From assembly GCF_901482695.1 (NCBI RefSeq), contig NZ_LR590484.1, positions 1,054,001-1,118,000 on the forward strand: a DNA stretch of 64,000 nt, read 5' to 3'. The notes beneath the pieces were generated by a model. It searched no databases. It had not been told where the DNA came from and saw only the letters and a list, made by a program, of their open reading frames with translations. Both the position numbers and the translations under genes were made by a program. Positions 17,030 through 25,563 of this stretch are shown here, in pieces. The DNA comes from Sphingobacterium thalpophilum. Its GTDB lineage: Bacteria; Bacteroidota; Bacteroidia; Sphingobacteriales; Sphingobacteriaceae. Numbering within the stretch: position 1 is the first letter of the stretch; the number at the start of each line of letters is the position of its first letter.

Positions 17030-17404
17030 CTGAATACATCTTTAAGTTTAGAAGCTCTGTCATCTTGCTCATAGCTTATCAATACTCCCGCGTTGTTGGC
17101 ACAGCATCCGGATACACAAATAAGTCGGCAAAAACAGAATTATTCCTTGAAGATAAGCGTTAGTTTTTCAGGTGAAGAAAGGAAATGGAAATCAATCGAT
17201 TGTGTAAAATTTATATCGCTCCTCCTAAATACGATGAACATAATGGAGTAACTCTTGTACTATATACATAAAAAACGAAGGGATCTCCCTTCGTTTTTCC
17301 ACACAGTGTTAATAAACATGTTGAAAACTCTGTCTTCTTTGCCGCGCACCCTGGCTTGTTTATCCACAAACTGTTAATAACTATGTTTACTATTCACAAG
17401 CCCC
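17030..17404. other. Candidate replication-origin region (17.2-17.4 kb)
   Basis: 375 bp without genes. It contains a terminator-like hairpin at 17271-17298 and, next to it, six DnaA-box-like 9-mers: TTTTCCACA 17295, TGTTAATAA 17307, TGTTGAAAA 17319, TTATCCACA 17360 (a perfect consensus box), TGTTAATAA 17372 and CTATTCACA 17390. The starts 17295, 17307 and 17319 are 12 bp apart, as are 17360 and 17372. A moderately AT-rich stretch lies at 17200-17270. Gene orientation of the ribosomal operon argues against oriC, so confidence is limited. Confidence 0.45.
17271..17298. terminator. Terminator downstream of argC
   Basis: AAAAACGAAGGGA (17271-17283) faces TCCCTTCGTTTTT (17286-17298), a 13-bp inverted repeat with A and T runs at the ends. 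It lies about 107 bp beyond the argC stop on the minus strand and should end the argG-argC transcript. Confidence 0.75.
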
Positions 17405-18418
17405 TTAAAAACCAACACTTTTCAAATTCAACCCGGCCCGCTCATTCAAGCCAAACATTAAATTCATATTTTGTACCGCCTGTCCAGATGCCCCTTTCAG
17501 AAGATTATCTGTCGCATTCAGGATAAGCAATTTGTTACCGTGTTTTTCGAGATGTATAATGCTCTTATTGGTATTGACAACCTGTTTAAGGTCAATGTTG
17601 GCGCGACTAACCCAGGTAAAGGGATGCGGCGCATAATAGCTTTCATACAGCTCATAAGCCTGCTCTTCGTTCAGATCAGAGGCTACATAGATAGCAGAAA
17701 AAATCCCACGGGTAAAATCGCCACGCTGGGGAACAAAGTTTATTTTCTCTGCGGCCCGCTCCAGCAAGGAGGCGCTGTTCACTGGCAGAAAACCTTTCTG
17801 AAGCTGATCCAAGGACTCTGCAATCTCCTGTAAATGCTGATGCTCGAAAGACTTGTAAGCAGATAGGTTGTTATTACGCCAGGAAAAATGCGTTGTCGCT
17901 CCAGGCTTCTGTCCCGCGCCAGTGGATCCGGTTGTCGCATGGATATGAATTTGATCAGGCAACAGTCCTTTACTTGCCAGTGGCAACAAAGCAAGCTGAA
18001 TGTTGGTTGCAAAGCAGCCCGGATTGGCTATATATTGTGCCTTTTTGATGGCTTCTTTGTTTAACTCGGGAAGCCCATAAATAAATTGCTTTTCTCCATA
18101 AGCAGTATTTGCACGGAGGCGATAATCCTGTGAAAGATCAATGATCTTTACCCTATCGGCAACAGGATTTGCCTCTAAAAACTTACGGGCATCCCCATGT
18201 CCGACACATAGAAACAGAACATCGATATCGGAGTGAAAATCGGCAGAAAAAGTCAATTCGGTATCACCAAAAAGATCATTATGAACCGCATAAACTTTAT
18301 TCCCAGCGTTAGAAGCGCTATTGGCAAATACAATTTCCACCTCGGGATGGTAGATCAAAACACGGAGCAACTCTCCCCCGGTATATCCTGCAGACCCAAC
18401 TATACCTACTCTTATCAT
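17405..18418 (-). CDS. argC: N-acyl-gamma-glutamyl-phosphate reductase
   Basis: NADPH-dependent reduction of N-acyl-glutamyl-5-phosphate to the semialdehyde, third step of arginine synthesis. The 337-aa product has the nucleotide loop GSAGYTGGELLRVL at residues 8-21, the catalytic Cys in ANPGCFATNIQLALLPL near 140, and the family HxxxTGSTGAGQ block (HATTGSTGAGQKPG). It follows argG by 91 bp. Given the succinyl-type carbamoyltransferase in this genome, its natural substrate may carry a succinyl instead of an acetyl group. Confidence 0.96.
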   Translation of the reverse strand: MIRVGIVGSAGYTGGELLRVLIYHPEVEIVFANSASNAGNKVYAVHNDLFGDTELTFSADFHSDIDVLFLCVGHGDARKFLEANPVADRVKIIDLSQDYRLRANTAYGEKQFIYGLPELNKEAIKKAQYIANPGCFATNIQLALLPLASKGLLPDQIHIHATTGSTGAGQKPGATTHFSWRNNNLSAYKSFEHQHLQEIAESLDQLQKGFLPVNSASLLERAAEKINFVPQRGDFTRGIFSAIYVASDLNEEQAYELYESYYAPHPFTWVSRANIDLKQVVNTNKSIIHLEKHGNKLLILNATDNLLKGASGQAVQNMNLMFGLNERAGLNLKSVGF

Positions 18419-18509
18419 CGCTTTTTTAGATTTAGTTTGATATAAACTGTTTGGGCGACAGCTTATCTACCCGTCTGACGTCAAATCAGCTACCGCCCGA
18501 AAAACATTT

Positions 18510-19694
18510 TTATTTTTGGTTTACTTTATGCCAGATGATCGTCTGGTTTCCGAAAATTTTCGAGAAGCCTTTGACATCTTCTCCAGTATAACCTTTATTC
18601 ATCTCGCCATAGCTACCGAATTTATTGGACATCAAATCGTGCGCTGACTCAATACCGATCACAATAAAACGATAAGGATGTAGTTCAACGATAACACGAC
18701 CGGAGACGGTGCTCTGAGAGGATTGCAAGAAAGCTTCAATGTCACGCATTACAGGATCATGCATCTGACCTTCGTGCATATAATTTCCGTAGAACGCTGC
18801 GATTTGGTCCTTCCATGACAATTGCCATTTGGTCAATGTATGTTTTTCAAGTGTATGGTGTGCTTTGATCAGGATAACTGAAGCGGCAGCCTCGAAACCA
18901 ACTCGACCTTTGATACCAATAATAGTATCCCCGACGTGGATATCACGCCCTATACCATAAGGCTGTGCGATTGCCTGAAGTTCCTGAATCACTTGGACAG
19001 GAGACATTTTCGTACCATTTAGCGCAACAGGCTCACCGTTTTCAAAATCTATCGTTATCTGTTGAGGCTCGGAAGATGTAACGGGAGTCGGCCAGGCAGA
19101 TTCAGGCAGATACTGGTTTGATGTCAACGTTTCGGCTCCACCCACTGAAGTACCCCAAAGGCCTTTATTGATTGAATACTTGGCCTTCTCTGCAGAGTAT
19201 TCAACGCCATGTTTATGGAGATATTCGATTTCGGCTTCGCGGGACAACTGCAGGTCGCGGATCGGTGTAATAATCTCCACTCCAGGAATTAGTGTCTGGA
19301 AAATCATATCAAAACGCACCTGATCATTACCTGCTCCGGTAGAACCATGGGCAACACATTCAGCGCCGATTTTCTTAGCATAATTAGCGATAGCGGTCGC
19401 CTGACATACCCGTTCAGCAGATACTGATAGCGGGTAAGTCGCATTTTTCAGCACATTGCCAAAAATCAAATATTTAATAGTTTCGCGGTAGTAGTCTTCC
19501 GTTTCGTCAATCGTGGTATGCGATTTTACGCCCAAAGCATAAGCACGCGCTTCAATATTCTTTAATTCTTCAGCCGAAAAACCACCTGTATTTACGACTA
19601 CGGAGTGAACTTCTAAACCTAAATCCTGTGAAAGATAAATACAACAAAATGATGTGTCTAATCCTCCACTGAACGCTAAAACTACTTTCTTCAT
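18510..19694 (-). CDS. argG: Argininosuccinate synthase
   Basis: ATP-dependent joining of citrulline and aspartate. 394 aa, normal size. The N-type pyrophosphatase loop is VVLAFSGGLDTSFCC at residues 4-18; AHGSTGAGNDQVRFD near 115 and the SINKGLWGTS block near 172 are also typical. It lies between the GNAT gene (160 bp upstream) and argC (91 bp downstream), all on the minus strand. The upstream gap holds a two-part hairpin (19712-19750) that may influence argG translation. Confidence 0.97.
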   Translation of the reverse strand: MKKVVLAFSGGLDTSFCCIYLSQDLGLEVHSVVVNTGGFSAEELKNIEARAYALGVKSHTTIDETEDYYRETIKYLIFGNVLKNATYPLSVSAERVCQATAIANYAKKIGAECVAHGSTGAGNDQVRFDMIFQTLIPGVEIITPIRDLQLSREAEIEYLHKHGVEYSAEKAKYSINKGLWGTSVGGAETLTSNQYLPESAWPTPVTSSEPQQITIDFENGEPVALNGTKMSPVQVIQELQAIAQPYGIGRDIHVGDTIIGIKGRVGFEAAASVILIKAHHTLEKHTLTKWQLSWKDQIAAFYGNYMHEGQMHDPVMRDIEAFLQSSQSTVSGRVIVELHPYRFIVIGIESAHDLMSNKFGSYGEMNKGYTGEDVKGFSKIFGNQTIIWHKVNQK

Positions 19695-19711
19695 TGGAAT
19701 AATTTGTTTAT

Positions 19712-19750
19712 GAGTGCAAAATCCAGCAGCCCAAAGCTGCGTTTACACTC
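19712..19750 (-). promoter_or_regulatory. Nested hairpin in the argG leader
   Basis: On either strand GAGTG pairs with CACTC (19712-19716 with 19746-19750) and GCAGC with GCTGC (19726-19730 with 19736-19740) around the loop CCAAA, separated by an internal loop. It lies 18 bp before the argG start in the GNAT-argG spacer. No T-run follows on the minus strand, so it is not an obvious terminator. Confidence 0.4.
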
Positions 19751-19854
19751 GGTTTGCTTATTATGGGAAAACTACCTTTTAAACGTTAGTTCCCTGTATA
19801 TATTCTATTTGTAAATCTATTCTACTCAGACAAGATTACCAAAAGACACTAATT

Positions 19855-20571
19855 TTAAAAGCCTTTGGCCACCTTTTTGTGCTTTGGAAAATTGACAGCG
19901 AAAAACTTATTTGTCGATCTCCAGAATTTAGCCTGAATACGCTTTAGTAAAGATTGCTTCTGTGTAATCCGCTCCAGGCGTTCCTTTGCCTCATGTTTAC
20001 GCTGAATCTTCTCTCTCAGCTCCCGTTCTTTTTCCTCCGGATCCCAAAGCATGGCCGTGCACATACAATTCTTACGATCCTTGCTCATTAGAATTTCATA
20101 GTTCACACAGCTTTGACAGCCCTTCCAAAACTCGTCATCGGTCGTGAGTTCAGAATAAGGCACAGGTTCATATCCCAGTTCGGAATTAATTTTCATGACG
20201 GCAAAGCCTGTCGTGAGCCCGAATATTTTCGCTTTCGGGTATTTTTCGCGCGACAGTTCAAATACTCGTTTTTTAATAGCCTTGGCCAAACCGACTTTTC
20301 GAAATTCCGGACTGACGATAAGTCCCGAGTTAGCGACATAGTCTCCATGCCCCCAAGTCTCAATATAACAGAAACCGGCCCATCTACCATCTCTATGCAA
20401 AGCAATCACGGCTTTGCCTTCGTTCATCTTGTTGGCAACATATTCTGGCTTACGACGTGCAATACCAGTACCGCGAGCCTTTGCAGACTCAAACATTTCG
20501 TTGCAAATTACCTCTGCATAGTGTGCATGCTCTGGCTTAGCCGGGATAATTAAAAAATCTGATATAGTCAT
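19855..20571 (-). CDS. GNAT acyltransferase, candidate first enzyme of arginine synthesis
   Basis: A 238-aa protein whose first ~150 residues form a GNAT fold: EVICNEMFESAKARGTGIAR, ANSGLIVSPEFRKVGLAKAI (acyl-CoA-binding RKVGLA) and FGLTTGFAVMKINSELGYE. Two cysteine pairs follow (GCQSC near 160 and NCMC near 178), then a charged helical tail. It starts the minus-strand GNAT-argG-argC block. No argA or argJ is visible in this window, so it is a good candidate for N-acyl (acetyl or succinyl) glutamate synthase. That role is inferred from context. The four Cys could bind a metal. Confidence 0.75.
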   Translation of the reverse strand: MTISDFLIIPAKPEHAHYAEVICNEMFESAKARGTGIARRKPEYVANKMNEGKAVIALHRDGRWAGFCYIETWGHGDYVANSGLIVSPEFRKVGLAKAIKKRVFELSREKYPKAKIFGLTTGFAVMKINSELGYEPVPYSELTTDDEFWKGCQSCVNYEILMSKDRKNCMCTAMLWDPEEKERELREKIQRKHEAKERLERITQKQSLLKRIQAKFWRSTNKFFAVNFPKHKKVAKGF

Positions 20572-20637
20572 TGACTTACGACCCTAATAATAAAACAACA
20601 ACTATTGTTGCGTTTTGTTACTCAATAAATTAAAATA

Positions 20638-20796
20638 ATGGAATTCAAAACCATCGGACAATCATGGTCTTGTTTGGAAAGATTCACTACCTCAAATCAA
20701 GCCCGAGGTAGTATGGGTCGTCGGAAGCGTAAAACAGGTATTTCAACGAAAATGAAAGCACAGAAAACCTTCCTCATAAACTTCTCAAAAGTTTGA
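20638..20796 (+). CDS. Possible small basic protein (52 aa), doubtful
   Basis: An ATG-to-TGA frame of 52 codons in the gap divergent from the GNAT gene. The product has a very basic centre (GSMGRRKRKTGISTKMKAQK) and little else. I recognise no family, and no promoter box precedes it. It could be a small nucleic-acid-binding protein or chance. The arrangement (divergent, near an arginine operon, Arg/Lys-rich) is the only reason to list it. Confidence 0.2.
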   Translation: MEFKTIGQSWSCLERFTTSNQARGSMGRRKRKTGISTKMKAQKTFLINFSKV

Positions 20797-21114
20797 GTGC
20801 AAGTGTAATCGTTTTTTTTGTGCTGTTTCATTTTTTATTCTCTGTCAATTGTTTCTGACGATGCAAATGTATAAAAATATTTTTTTCTTTTCTACAATAT
20901 TATCTTCGATTTTTTGCAAAAATCAAAAAGTTACATTGATCATGCAAAAGCATTCTCCCGACTTCATTTTCAACCATTTAGTTCGCACAATTTCCCGCTA
21001 TGGCGCAGCTATATACTTATATTAATTTGACAACAAAATAGATAAAGGGTTAAGGCTTTGTCAATTGAATCCCCCAGTTTCTTTTGGTTGTTCGTTATTC
21101 TTAATGAAAAACGA

Positions 21115-21122
21115 TACTTTTG
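21115..21122 (+). promoter_or_regulatory. -7 promoter box of the 87-aa membrane protein gene
   Basis: TACTTTTG matches TAnnTTTG and lies 24 bp before the ATG at 21147, implying a leader of roughly 18 nt. A TTG at 21088-21090 could be the -33 box. Confidence 0.4.
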
Positions 21123-21146
21123 TACAAATCATTAGAAAAAAATACG

Positions 21147-21410
21147 ATGTCACCGAGTTTAATTTTCTATATCATTTTTGCTATCCCTTATATCATTTTT
21201 ATGTATTGGCTAGTCAAACAGGACAAACATAAATACGCTTGGGGGATCGCGATTATCACCGTCGTAGCCATATTAGCGATCTACGTATCGCAGAAAGCGA
21301 GCAAAGTTGCCATGGACAACTACCAACAGCATCAGATCGACGCACGGGAGATCGAACGGGAAGAACGTTTACAGAAACAACAAGATAGCTTAAATCATTC
21401 CCGACAATAA
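21147..21410 (+). CDS. Small membrane protein, unknown function
   Basis: An 87-aa protein beginning MSPSLIFYIIFAIPYIIF, with two hydrophobic helices (about 4-22 and 32-50) and a polar, Glu/Gln-rich tail (ERLQKQQDSLNHSRQ). I chose ATG 21147 rather than an upstream in-frame codon because it lies just after a promoter box. No family recognised. The stop codon is embedded in a 24-bp terminator stem. Confidence 0.6.
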   Translation: MSPSLIFYIIFAIPYIIFMYWLVKQDKHKYAWGIAIITVVAILAIYVSQKASKVAMDNYQQHQIDAREIEREERLQKQQDSLNHSRQ

Positions 21411-21448
21411 AAAAGCGGCTGATGCCGCTTTTTTATTGTCGGGAATGT
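21397..21448. terminator. Perfect 24-bp bidirectional terminator
   Basis: Arms 21397-21420 and 21425-21448 are perfectly complementary around loop TGAT. The inner stem is GCGGC/GCCGC next to A6/T6, and the outer part CATTCCCGACAAT repeats on the other side. It includes the last codons of the upstream membrane-protein gene and ends 4 bp before the stop of the converging peptidase gene. Confidence 0.9.
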
Positions 21449-21451
21449 ACC

Positions 21452-23542
21452 TTAGCCTACCAGGTCTTCCAGTTTACACAGAAAAGCATATTCCAGCGCG
21501 ATTTCCTTTAGATAATCAAATCTCCCTGAGGCGCCTCCATGTCCGTAGTCCATATCTGTCTTCAACAAGACGACCGATTCTCCAACTTTAGTGGCGCGCA
21601 GCTTAGCCACCCACTTGGCGGGCTCGAAATATTGAACCTGACTATCGTGCAGGCCGGTTGTTACCAAAAGATTCGGGTACGCATTGGCCTCAACATTCTC
21701 ATATGGAGAATAGCTTTTCATATAAAAGTAAGCTTCCGCTTCATTTGGATTGCCCCACTCATCATATTCATTGGTAGTGAGCGGAATAGTTTCATCCAGC
21801 ATGGTATTCACCACATCCACAAAAGGAACCTGGGCAATGATCCCATGATACTGCTCCGGTGCTATATTGGCCACCACTCCCATCAACAGTCCTCCTGCAC
21901 TTCCCCCCTGGGCATAAAGATGCGCTGGTGAGGTATAATGCTGCTCGATCAGATACCGGCCACAATCGACAAAGTCATAAAATGTATTTTTCTTTCGCAT
22001 CATTTTACCATCTTCATACCAATGCCGCCCCATTTCCTCACCGCCCCTGACATGTGCGATCGCATAAATAAAACCACGGTCCAGCAAGCTTATTCGATTA
22101 CTGGAAAAACTGGGGTCCATCGATGCTCCGTATGAGCCGTAAGCATATTGGAGCAAGGGAGCTGAACCATCCAATACAGTTCCCTCTTTATAAACGATGG
22201 ATATCGGAACTCGCATCCCATCCCGTGCTGTAGCATATACTCTTTCCGTCACATAGTCCCCTGGATTATAGCCGCCCAAAATTTCTTGCTGTTTCAGCAA
22301 TGTCTTCCTGTGTGCCCGCATATCGTATTCAAAGACAGAACCAGGCGTCACCAAGGATGTATACCCATAACGCAATTTTTCAGTCTCGTATTCAACGTTA
22401 ATTCCGGGATAGACGGTGTATGTGGCTTCGTCAAATTCGAGATAATGCTGCTGCCCGGTCCCCAGCGTATAAATCAGTAGCTGCGTCAAGCCATTTTTTC
22501 TTTCAGATATAGCCAAAAAGTTCCTGAATTCTTCCATGTCAGTGACCAGGACATCAGGACGATGTTTGACAAAAGGCCGCCAATACGTTCTTTCGGTATT
22601 CTCCAAAGGACACTGCATGATCTGAAAATTGATCGCATCGAGATTAGTTAAGATTAAAAAACGGTCCTCCAAAGCCACTACTGAATAAAGTACATTCTCC
22701 AAACGCCGCTGAAAAACACGGAATGCCGCATCGGGAACTTCGGCGTCTAAGAGCCATACTTCGGAAGATAACGTCCCTTCAGAATGGATAAAGATATATT
22801 TGCCGTTTTTCGACTTATGGACCCCGATATAGTTGCTATTGTCTTTCTCCTCGTAGACGATGCAGTCCTGTGCAACATCGGTACCCAATGTATGCCGCAT
22901 GATCTTTTCACTGAGCAGCGTGACGGGATTTTTGGCTGTGTAAAAGAGTGTCCGGTTGTCGTTAGCCCAGATCGCTGCCCCTTCGGTATTGGCTATGTGA
23001 TCAGGATAAATTTTGCCCGTTTCCAGATTCTTGACGTATAAGGTATATTGTCTGCGCGAAACCGTGTCCACGCTGAACGCCAGCAGGCGATTGTCGGGAC
23101 TGACTGAGAAGCCTGTCGCAGTATAATAAGCAAAACCCAGGGCCATTTCATCGATGTCCAGCAAGATCTCCTCTTCGGCTTCCAGCGTACCTTTTTTGCG
23201 GCAAAACTTAAAGTATTGTTTCCCCTCCTCTGTACGACTATAATAATAATACCCATTCTTAAAATATGGCACGGACTGGTCTTTTTCCTTGATCCGGGAT
23301 TTCATTTCTTCGAATAAATCCTGCTGCAATGACTCGGTATCCCGCAGCATATCCGTTGTATAGGTATTTTCAGCAGTCAGATAGTTAATTACTTCCTGAG
23401 ATTTTGGTCCTTTTTTGAAATAGTCAATCATCCAGTAATAATCATCAACGACCTCGTCGTCATGAATTAGCCTCTTGCGCGGATAGATTGCTGCTTGTGG
23501 TGGCAAAGCTGAGGGCCATTGTATATTCTTCTTGTATTTCAT
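21452..23542 (-). CDS. S9A family peptidase, oligopeptidase B type
   Basis: A 696-aa serine peptidase: N-terminal seven-bladed propeller (about 70-410) that restricts access to short peptides, then an alpha/beta-hydrolase domain. The nucleophile lies in QGGSAGGLLMGV (near 530). HVRGGEEMGRHWYEDGKMM is the oligopeptidase B block just before it, and the terminal His lies in YGHGGASGRFD. No signal peptide, so cytosolic. Oligopeptidase B cuts after Arg or Lys in small peptides. Monocistronic. Confidence 0.9.
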   Translation of the reverse strand: MKYKKNIQWPSALPPQAAIYPRKRLIHDDEVVDDYYWMIDYFKKGPKSQEVINYLTAENTYTTDMLRDTESLQQDLFEEMKSRIKEKDQSVPYFKNGYYYYSRTEEGKQYFKFCRKKGTLEAEEEILLDIDEMALGFAYYTATGFSVSPDNRLLAFSVDTVSRRQYTLYVKNLETGKIYPDHIANTEGAAIWANDNRTLFYTAKNPVTLLSEKIMRHTLGTDVAQDCIVYEEKDNSNYIGVHKSKNGKYIFIHSEGTLSSEVWLLDAEVPDAAFRVFQRRLENVLYSVVALEDRFLILTNLDAINFQIMQCPLENTERTYWRPFVKHRPDVLVTDMEEFRNFLAISERKNGLTQLLIYTLGTGQQHYLEFDEATYTVYPGINVEYETEKLRYGYTSLVTPGSVFEYDMRAHRKTLLKQQEILGGYNPGDYVTERVYATARDGMRVPISIVYKEGTVLDGSAPLLQYAYGSYGASMDPSFSSNRISLLDRGFIYAIAHVRGGEEMGRHWYEDGKMMRKKNTFYDFVDCGRYLIEQHYTSPAHLYAQGGSAGGLLMGVVANIAPEQYHGIIAQVPFVDVVNTMLDETIPLTTNEYDEWGNPNEAEAYFYMKSYSPYENVEANAYPNLLVTTGLHDSQVQYFEPAKWVAKLRATKVGESVVLLKTDMDYGHGGASGRFDYLKEIALEYAFLCKLEDLVG

Positions 23543-23855
23543 ATTCGGGGATGCTTATTTATCATTTATATGATTTGTCGAAGCGATTCTAAACCAATAA
23601 CATTCGTAAAATGTAAGCTACAACAGATGTGAAATTTAGTGCCATTTTTCATAAATAACAAAAATAGCTTCATGGCTCTAATAACTGATCAGGAGAATGT
23701 AAGTAAAATAAGTATTTAAAGAAATCTGATTTTTAGTAAAAATTAACAATTCCACCGGCACAATAACGCTATCTTTGCCTTTATACGGGGTAAGTGTCCA
23801 GATATACGCATCACAAACAGCGGCGACTTTAAACCGAATTAATACATGTTTACAT
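23543..23855. other. Divergent intergenic region between two peptidase genes
   Basis: 313 bp. A TATCTTTG -7 box at 23770-23777 would serve the S8 peptidase, with a leader of about 70 nt. Otherwise AT-rich with no hairpin or RNA gene that I can recognise. Confidence 0.45.
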
Positions 23856-25481
23856 ATGAATCTGAAAAAAACTTTATATTTTATTGCGTTAGGCCTGATA
23901 CCGGCTATTTCCTTTGCTCAGACTGACAGTGTTCCTGCAAATTGGTTCAATCTGGACTATCAGACGGACGGTGTTATGGGAATCAGCACTGAGAAAGCCT
24001 ATAAAACTTTATTGAAGGGTAAGAAATCCACGCCCGTCATTGTCGGCGTGCTGGATGGCGGCGTAGATGTTTTCCACGAGGATCTAAAAGATGTCGTCTG
24101 GATCAACCCCAAAGATAGTATAGGCAACGGGAAAGATAATGACGGAAATGGTTATATCAATGACAAATATGGATGGAATTTCATCGGTAACGCCAACGGT
24201 GAGAATGTTCAATTTGACAATTTAGAACTGACAAGACAATTACGGGAGCTGGACAAAAGATTTGCCAATGTCACGCCAGCTACAGAATTGAGTGCCAAAG
24301 ACCGTAAGGCTTTTTTAGCCTACCAAAAGATGGTGGTAAGCTATAAGAACAAGCTCGAAGAAGCCAAGATGGGACAATTTTCCTATGATGCCCTGAAACG
24401 TAATTTGGACGCTGTCGTCCGGGAAATAGGGAAAAAACCGGAAGAGATCACACTTTCCGACCTGGAAAACTACCATCCAAAATCGAACAACCAACGGATC
24501 GCCTTGGGCTATGCGAAGGAAGAAATCCAGGCAAATGGTTTTGTTAAATTTTATGAAGATATCACGGAAGGTGCTAAATATTTCAACAACCAAGTCGAGT
24601 ACCATCTGAATAAAGAGTACGACTCCCGTCCGATTGTCGGAGACAATTATGCAAATGCCAAGGAACGTTTTTACGGAAATGCAGATGTAAAGGGCCCTGA
24701 TGCCCTTCACGGGAGTCATGTCGCCGGCATTATTGGCGCCAAACGGAATAATAACATTGGCATCGACGGGGTAGCGGACAATGTTAAGATTCTGACGGTA
24801 CGGCTCGTACCCGACGGCGATGAGCGGGACAAGGATGTGGCCAATGCTATTCGGTATGCTACAGATAACGGCGCAAAAGTACTGAATATGAGTTTTGGCA
24901 AGAGTTATGCTCACAACAAACAAGCTGTAGATGAAGCAATTAAATATGCTGAATCGAAGGATGTCCTGATGATACACGCTGCTGGAAACGACAGCGAAGA
25001 CAACGACATAGAACCCAATTTCCCGATGAAATACTACACCAATGCCAAGGGGGATACGACCGGTGTTGCCAATAGCTGGATCACGGTGGGGGCAACAGGC
25101 TTATATCCAGACACCGAACTGTTGGCGGAATTTTCGAATTACGGAAAAAATTCGGTTGATGTATTTGCGCCGGGAATAAAAATCAATTCGACTGTTCCTG
25201 ACTCAAAATATAAGGAAGAGCAAGGAACAAGTATGGCCGCCCCTGTAGTGGCAGGACTGGCAGCAATGATCCGTTCCTATTACCCTGAGCTGACGGCCGT
25301 GGAAACAAAACAGATCATCTTGGAATCTGTCGAAAAACCCGATCAGCTTGTGCGCGTGAAAGTTGGTGAAACAGCTACCAAAATGGCCAGACTGGCCGAT
25401 ATATCCGTGACCGGCGGTATCGTTAACGCCTATAATGCAATCTTAAAAGCCGAAGAATATAACAGTAAAAAGAAAAAATAA
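23856..25481 (+). CDS. Secreted subtilisin-like (S8) peptidase
   Basis: A 541-aa exported serine protease. The start is placed at ATG 23856, where a clean signal peptide begins (MNLKKTLYFIALGLIPAISFAQ). The triad is D67 (VGVLDGGVDVFHEDL), H288 (LHGSHVAGIIG) and S459 (EQGTSMAAPVVAG). Between D and H sits an insert of about 150 residues, longer than in classical subtilisins. No PorSS C-terminal sorting domain is seen, so it is likely periplasmic or outer-membrane associated. Confidence 0.9.
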   Translation: MNLKKTLYFIALGLIPAISFAQTDSVPANWFNLDYQTDGVMGISTEKAYKTLLKGKKSTPVIVGVLDGGVDVFHEDLKDVVWINPKDSIGNGKDNDGNGYINDKYGWNFIGNANGENVQFDNLELTRQLRELDKRFANVTPATELSAKDRKAFLAYQKMVVSYKNKLEEAKMGQFSYDALKRNLDAVVREIGKKPEEITLSDLENYHPKSNNQRIALGYAKEEIQANGFVKFYEDITEGAKYFNNQVEYHLNKEYDSRPIVGDNYANAKERFYGNADVKGPDALHGSHVAGIIGAKRNNNIGIDGVADNVKILTVRLVPDGDERDKDVANAIRYATDNGAKVLNMSFGKSYAHNKQAVDEAIKYAESKDVLMIHAAGNDSEDNDIEPNFPMKYYTNAKGDTTGVANSWITVGATGLYPDTELLAEFSNYGKNSVDVFAPGIKINSTVPDSKYKEEQGTSMAAPVVAGLAAMIRSYYPELTAVETKQIILESVEKPDQLVRVKVGETATKMARLADISVTGGIVNAYNAILKAEEYNSKKKK

Positions 25482-25563
25482 TAATATTCTCGTTTTTTAT
25501 ATACCAAAACTATATTTTGTCCGTTTAATTAATTAACTTACAGAGACAAAATATAGCACGCGT

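Larger units (their letters stand above)
20572..21146. other. Long AT-rich intergenic region upstream of the GNAT-argG block
   Basis: 575 bp between divergent genes. It contains the unmapped promoter of the GNAT-argG-argC block, a weak inverted repeat ACTACCTC/GAGGTAGT (20686-20693, 20705-20712), a possible 52-codon basic ORF (20638-20796, plus strand), a strongly AT-rich stretch near 20870-20930, and a TACTTTTG -7 box at 21115-21122 for the next gene. No known RNA family is recognised. Confidence 0.5.

Noticed and set aside
17271..17298. Treating the hairpin beside the DnaA-like boxes as part of oriC
   Set aside because: It is best explained as the argG-argC terminator; only the 9-mers to its right are used as origin evidence.
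19855..20571. Calling the GNAT gene argA directly
   Set aside because: Sequence shows a GNAT fold but not the amino-acid kinase domain of classical ArgA, and activity is untested.
23775..23855. Extended start of the S8 peptidase
   Set aside because: The residues before ATG 23856 are not signal-like, whereas the signal peptide begins exactly at the later ATG, just after the promoter box.
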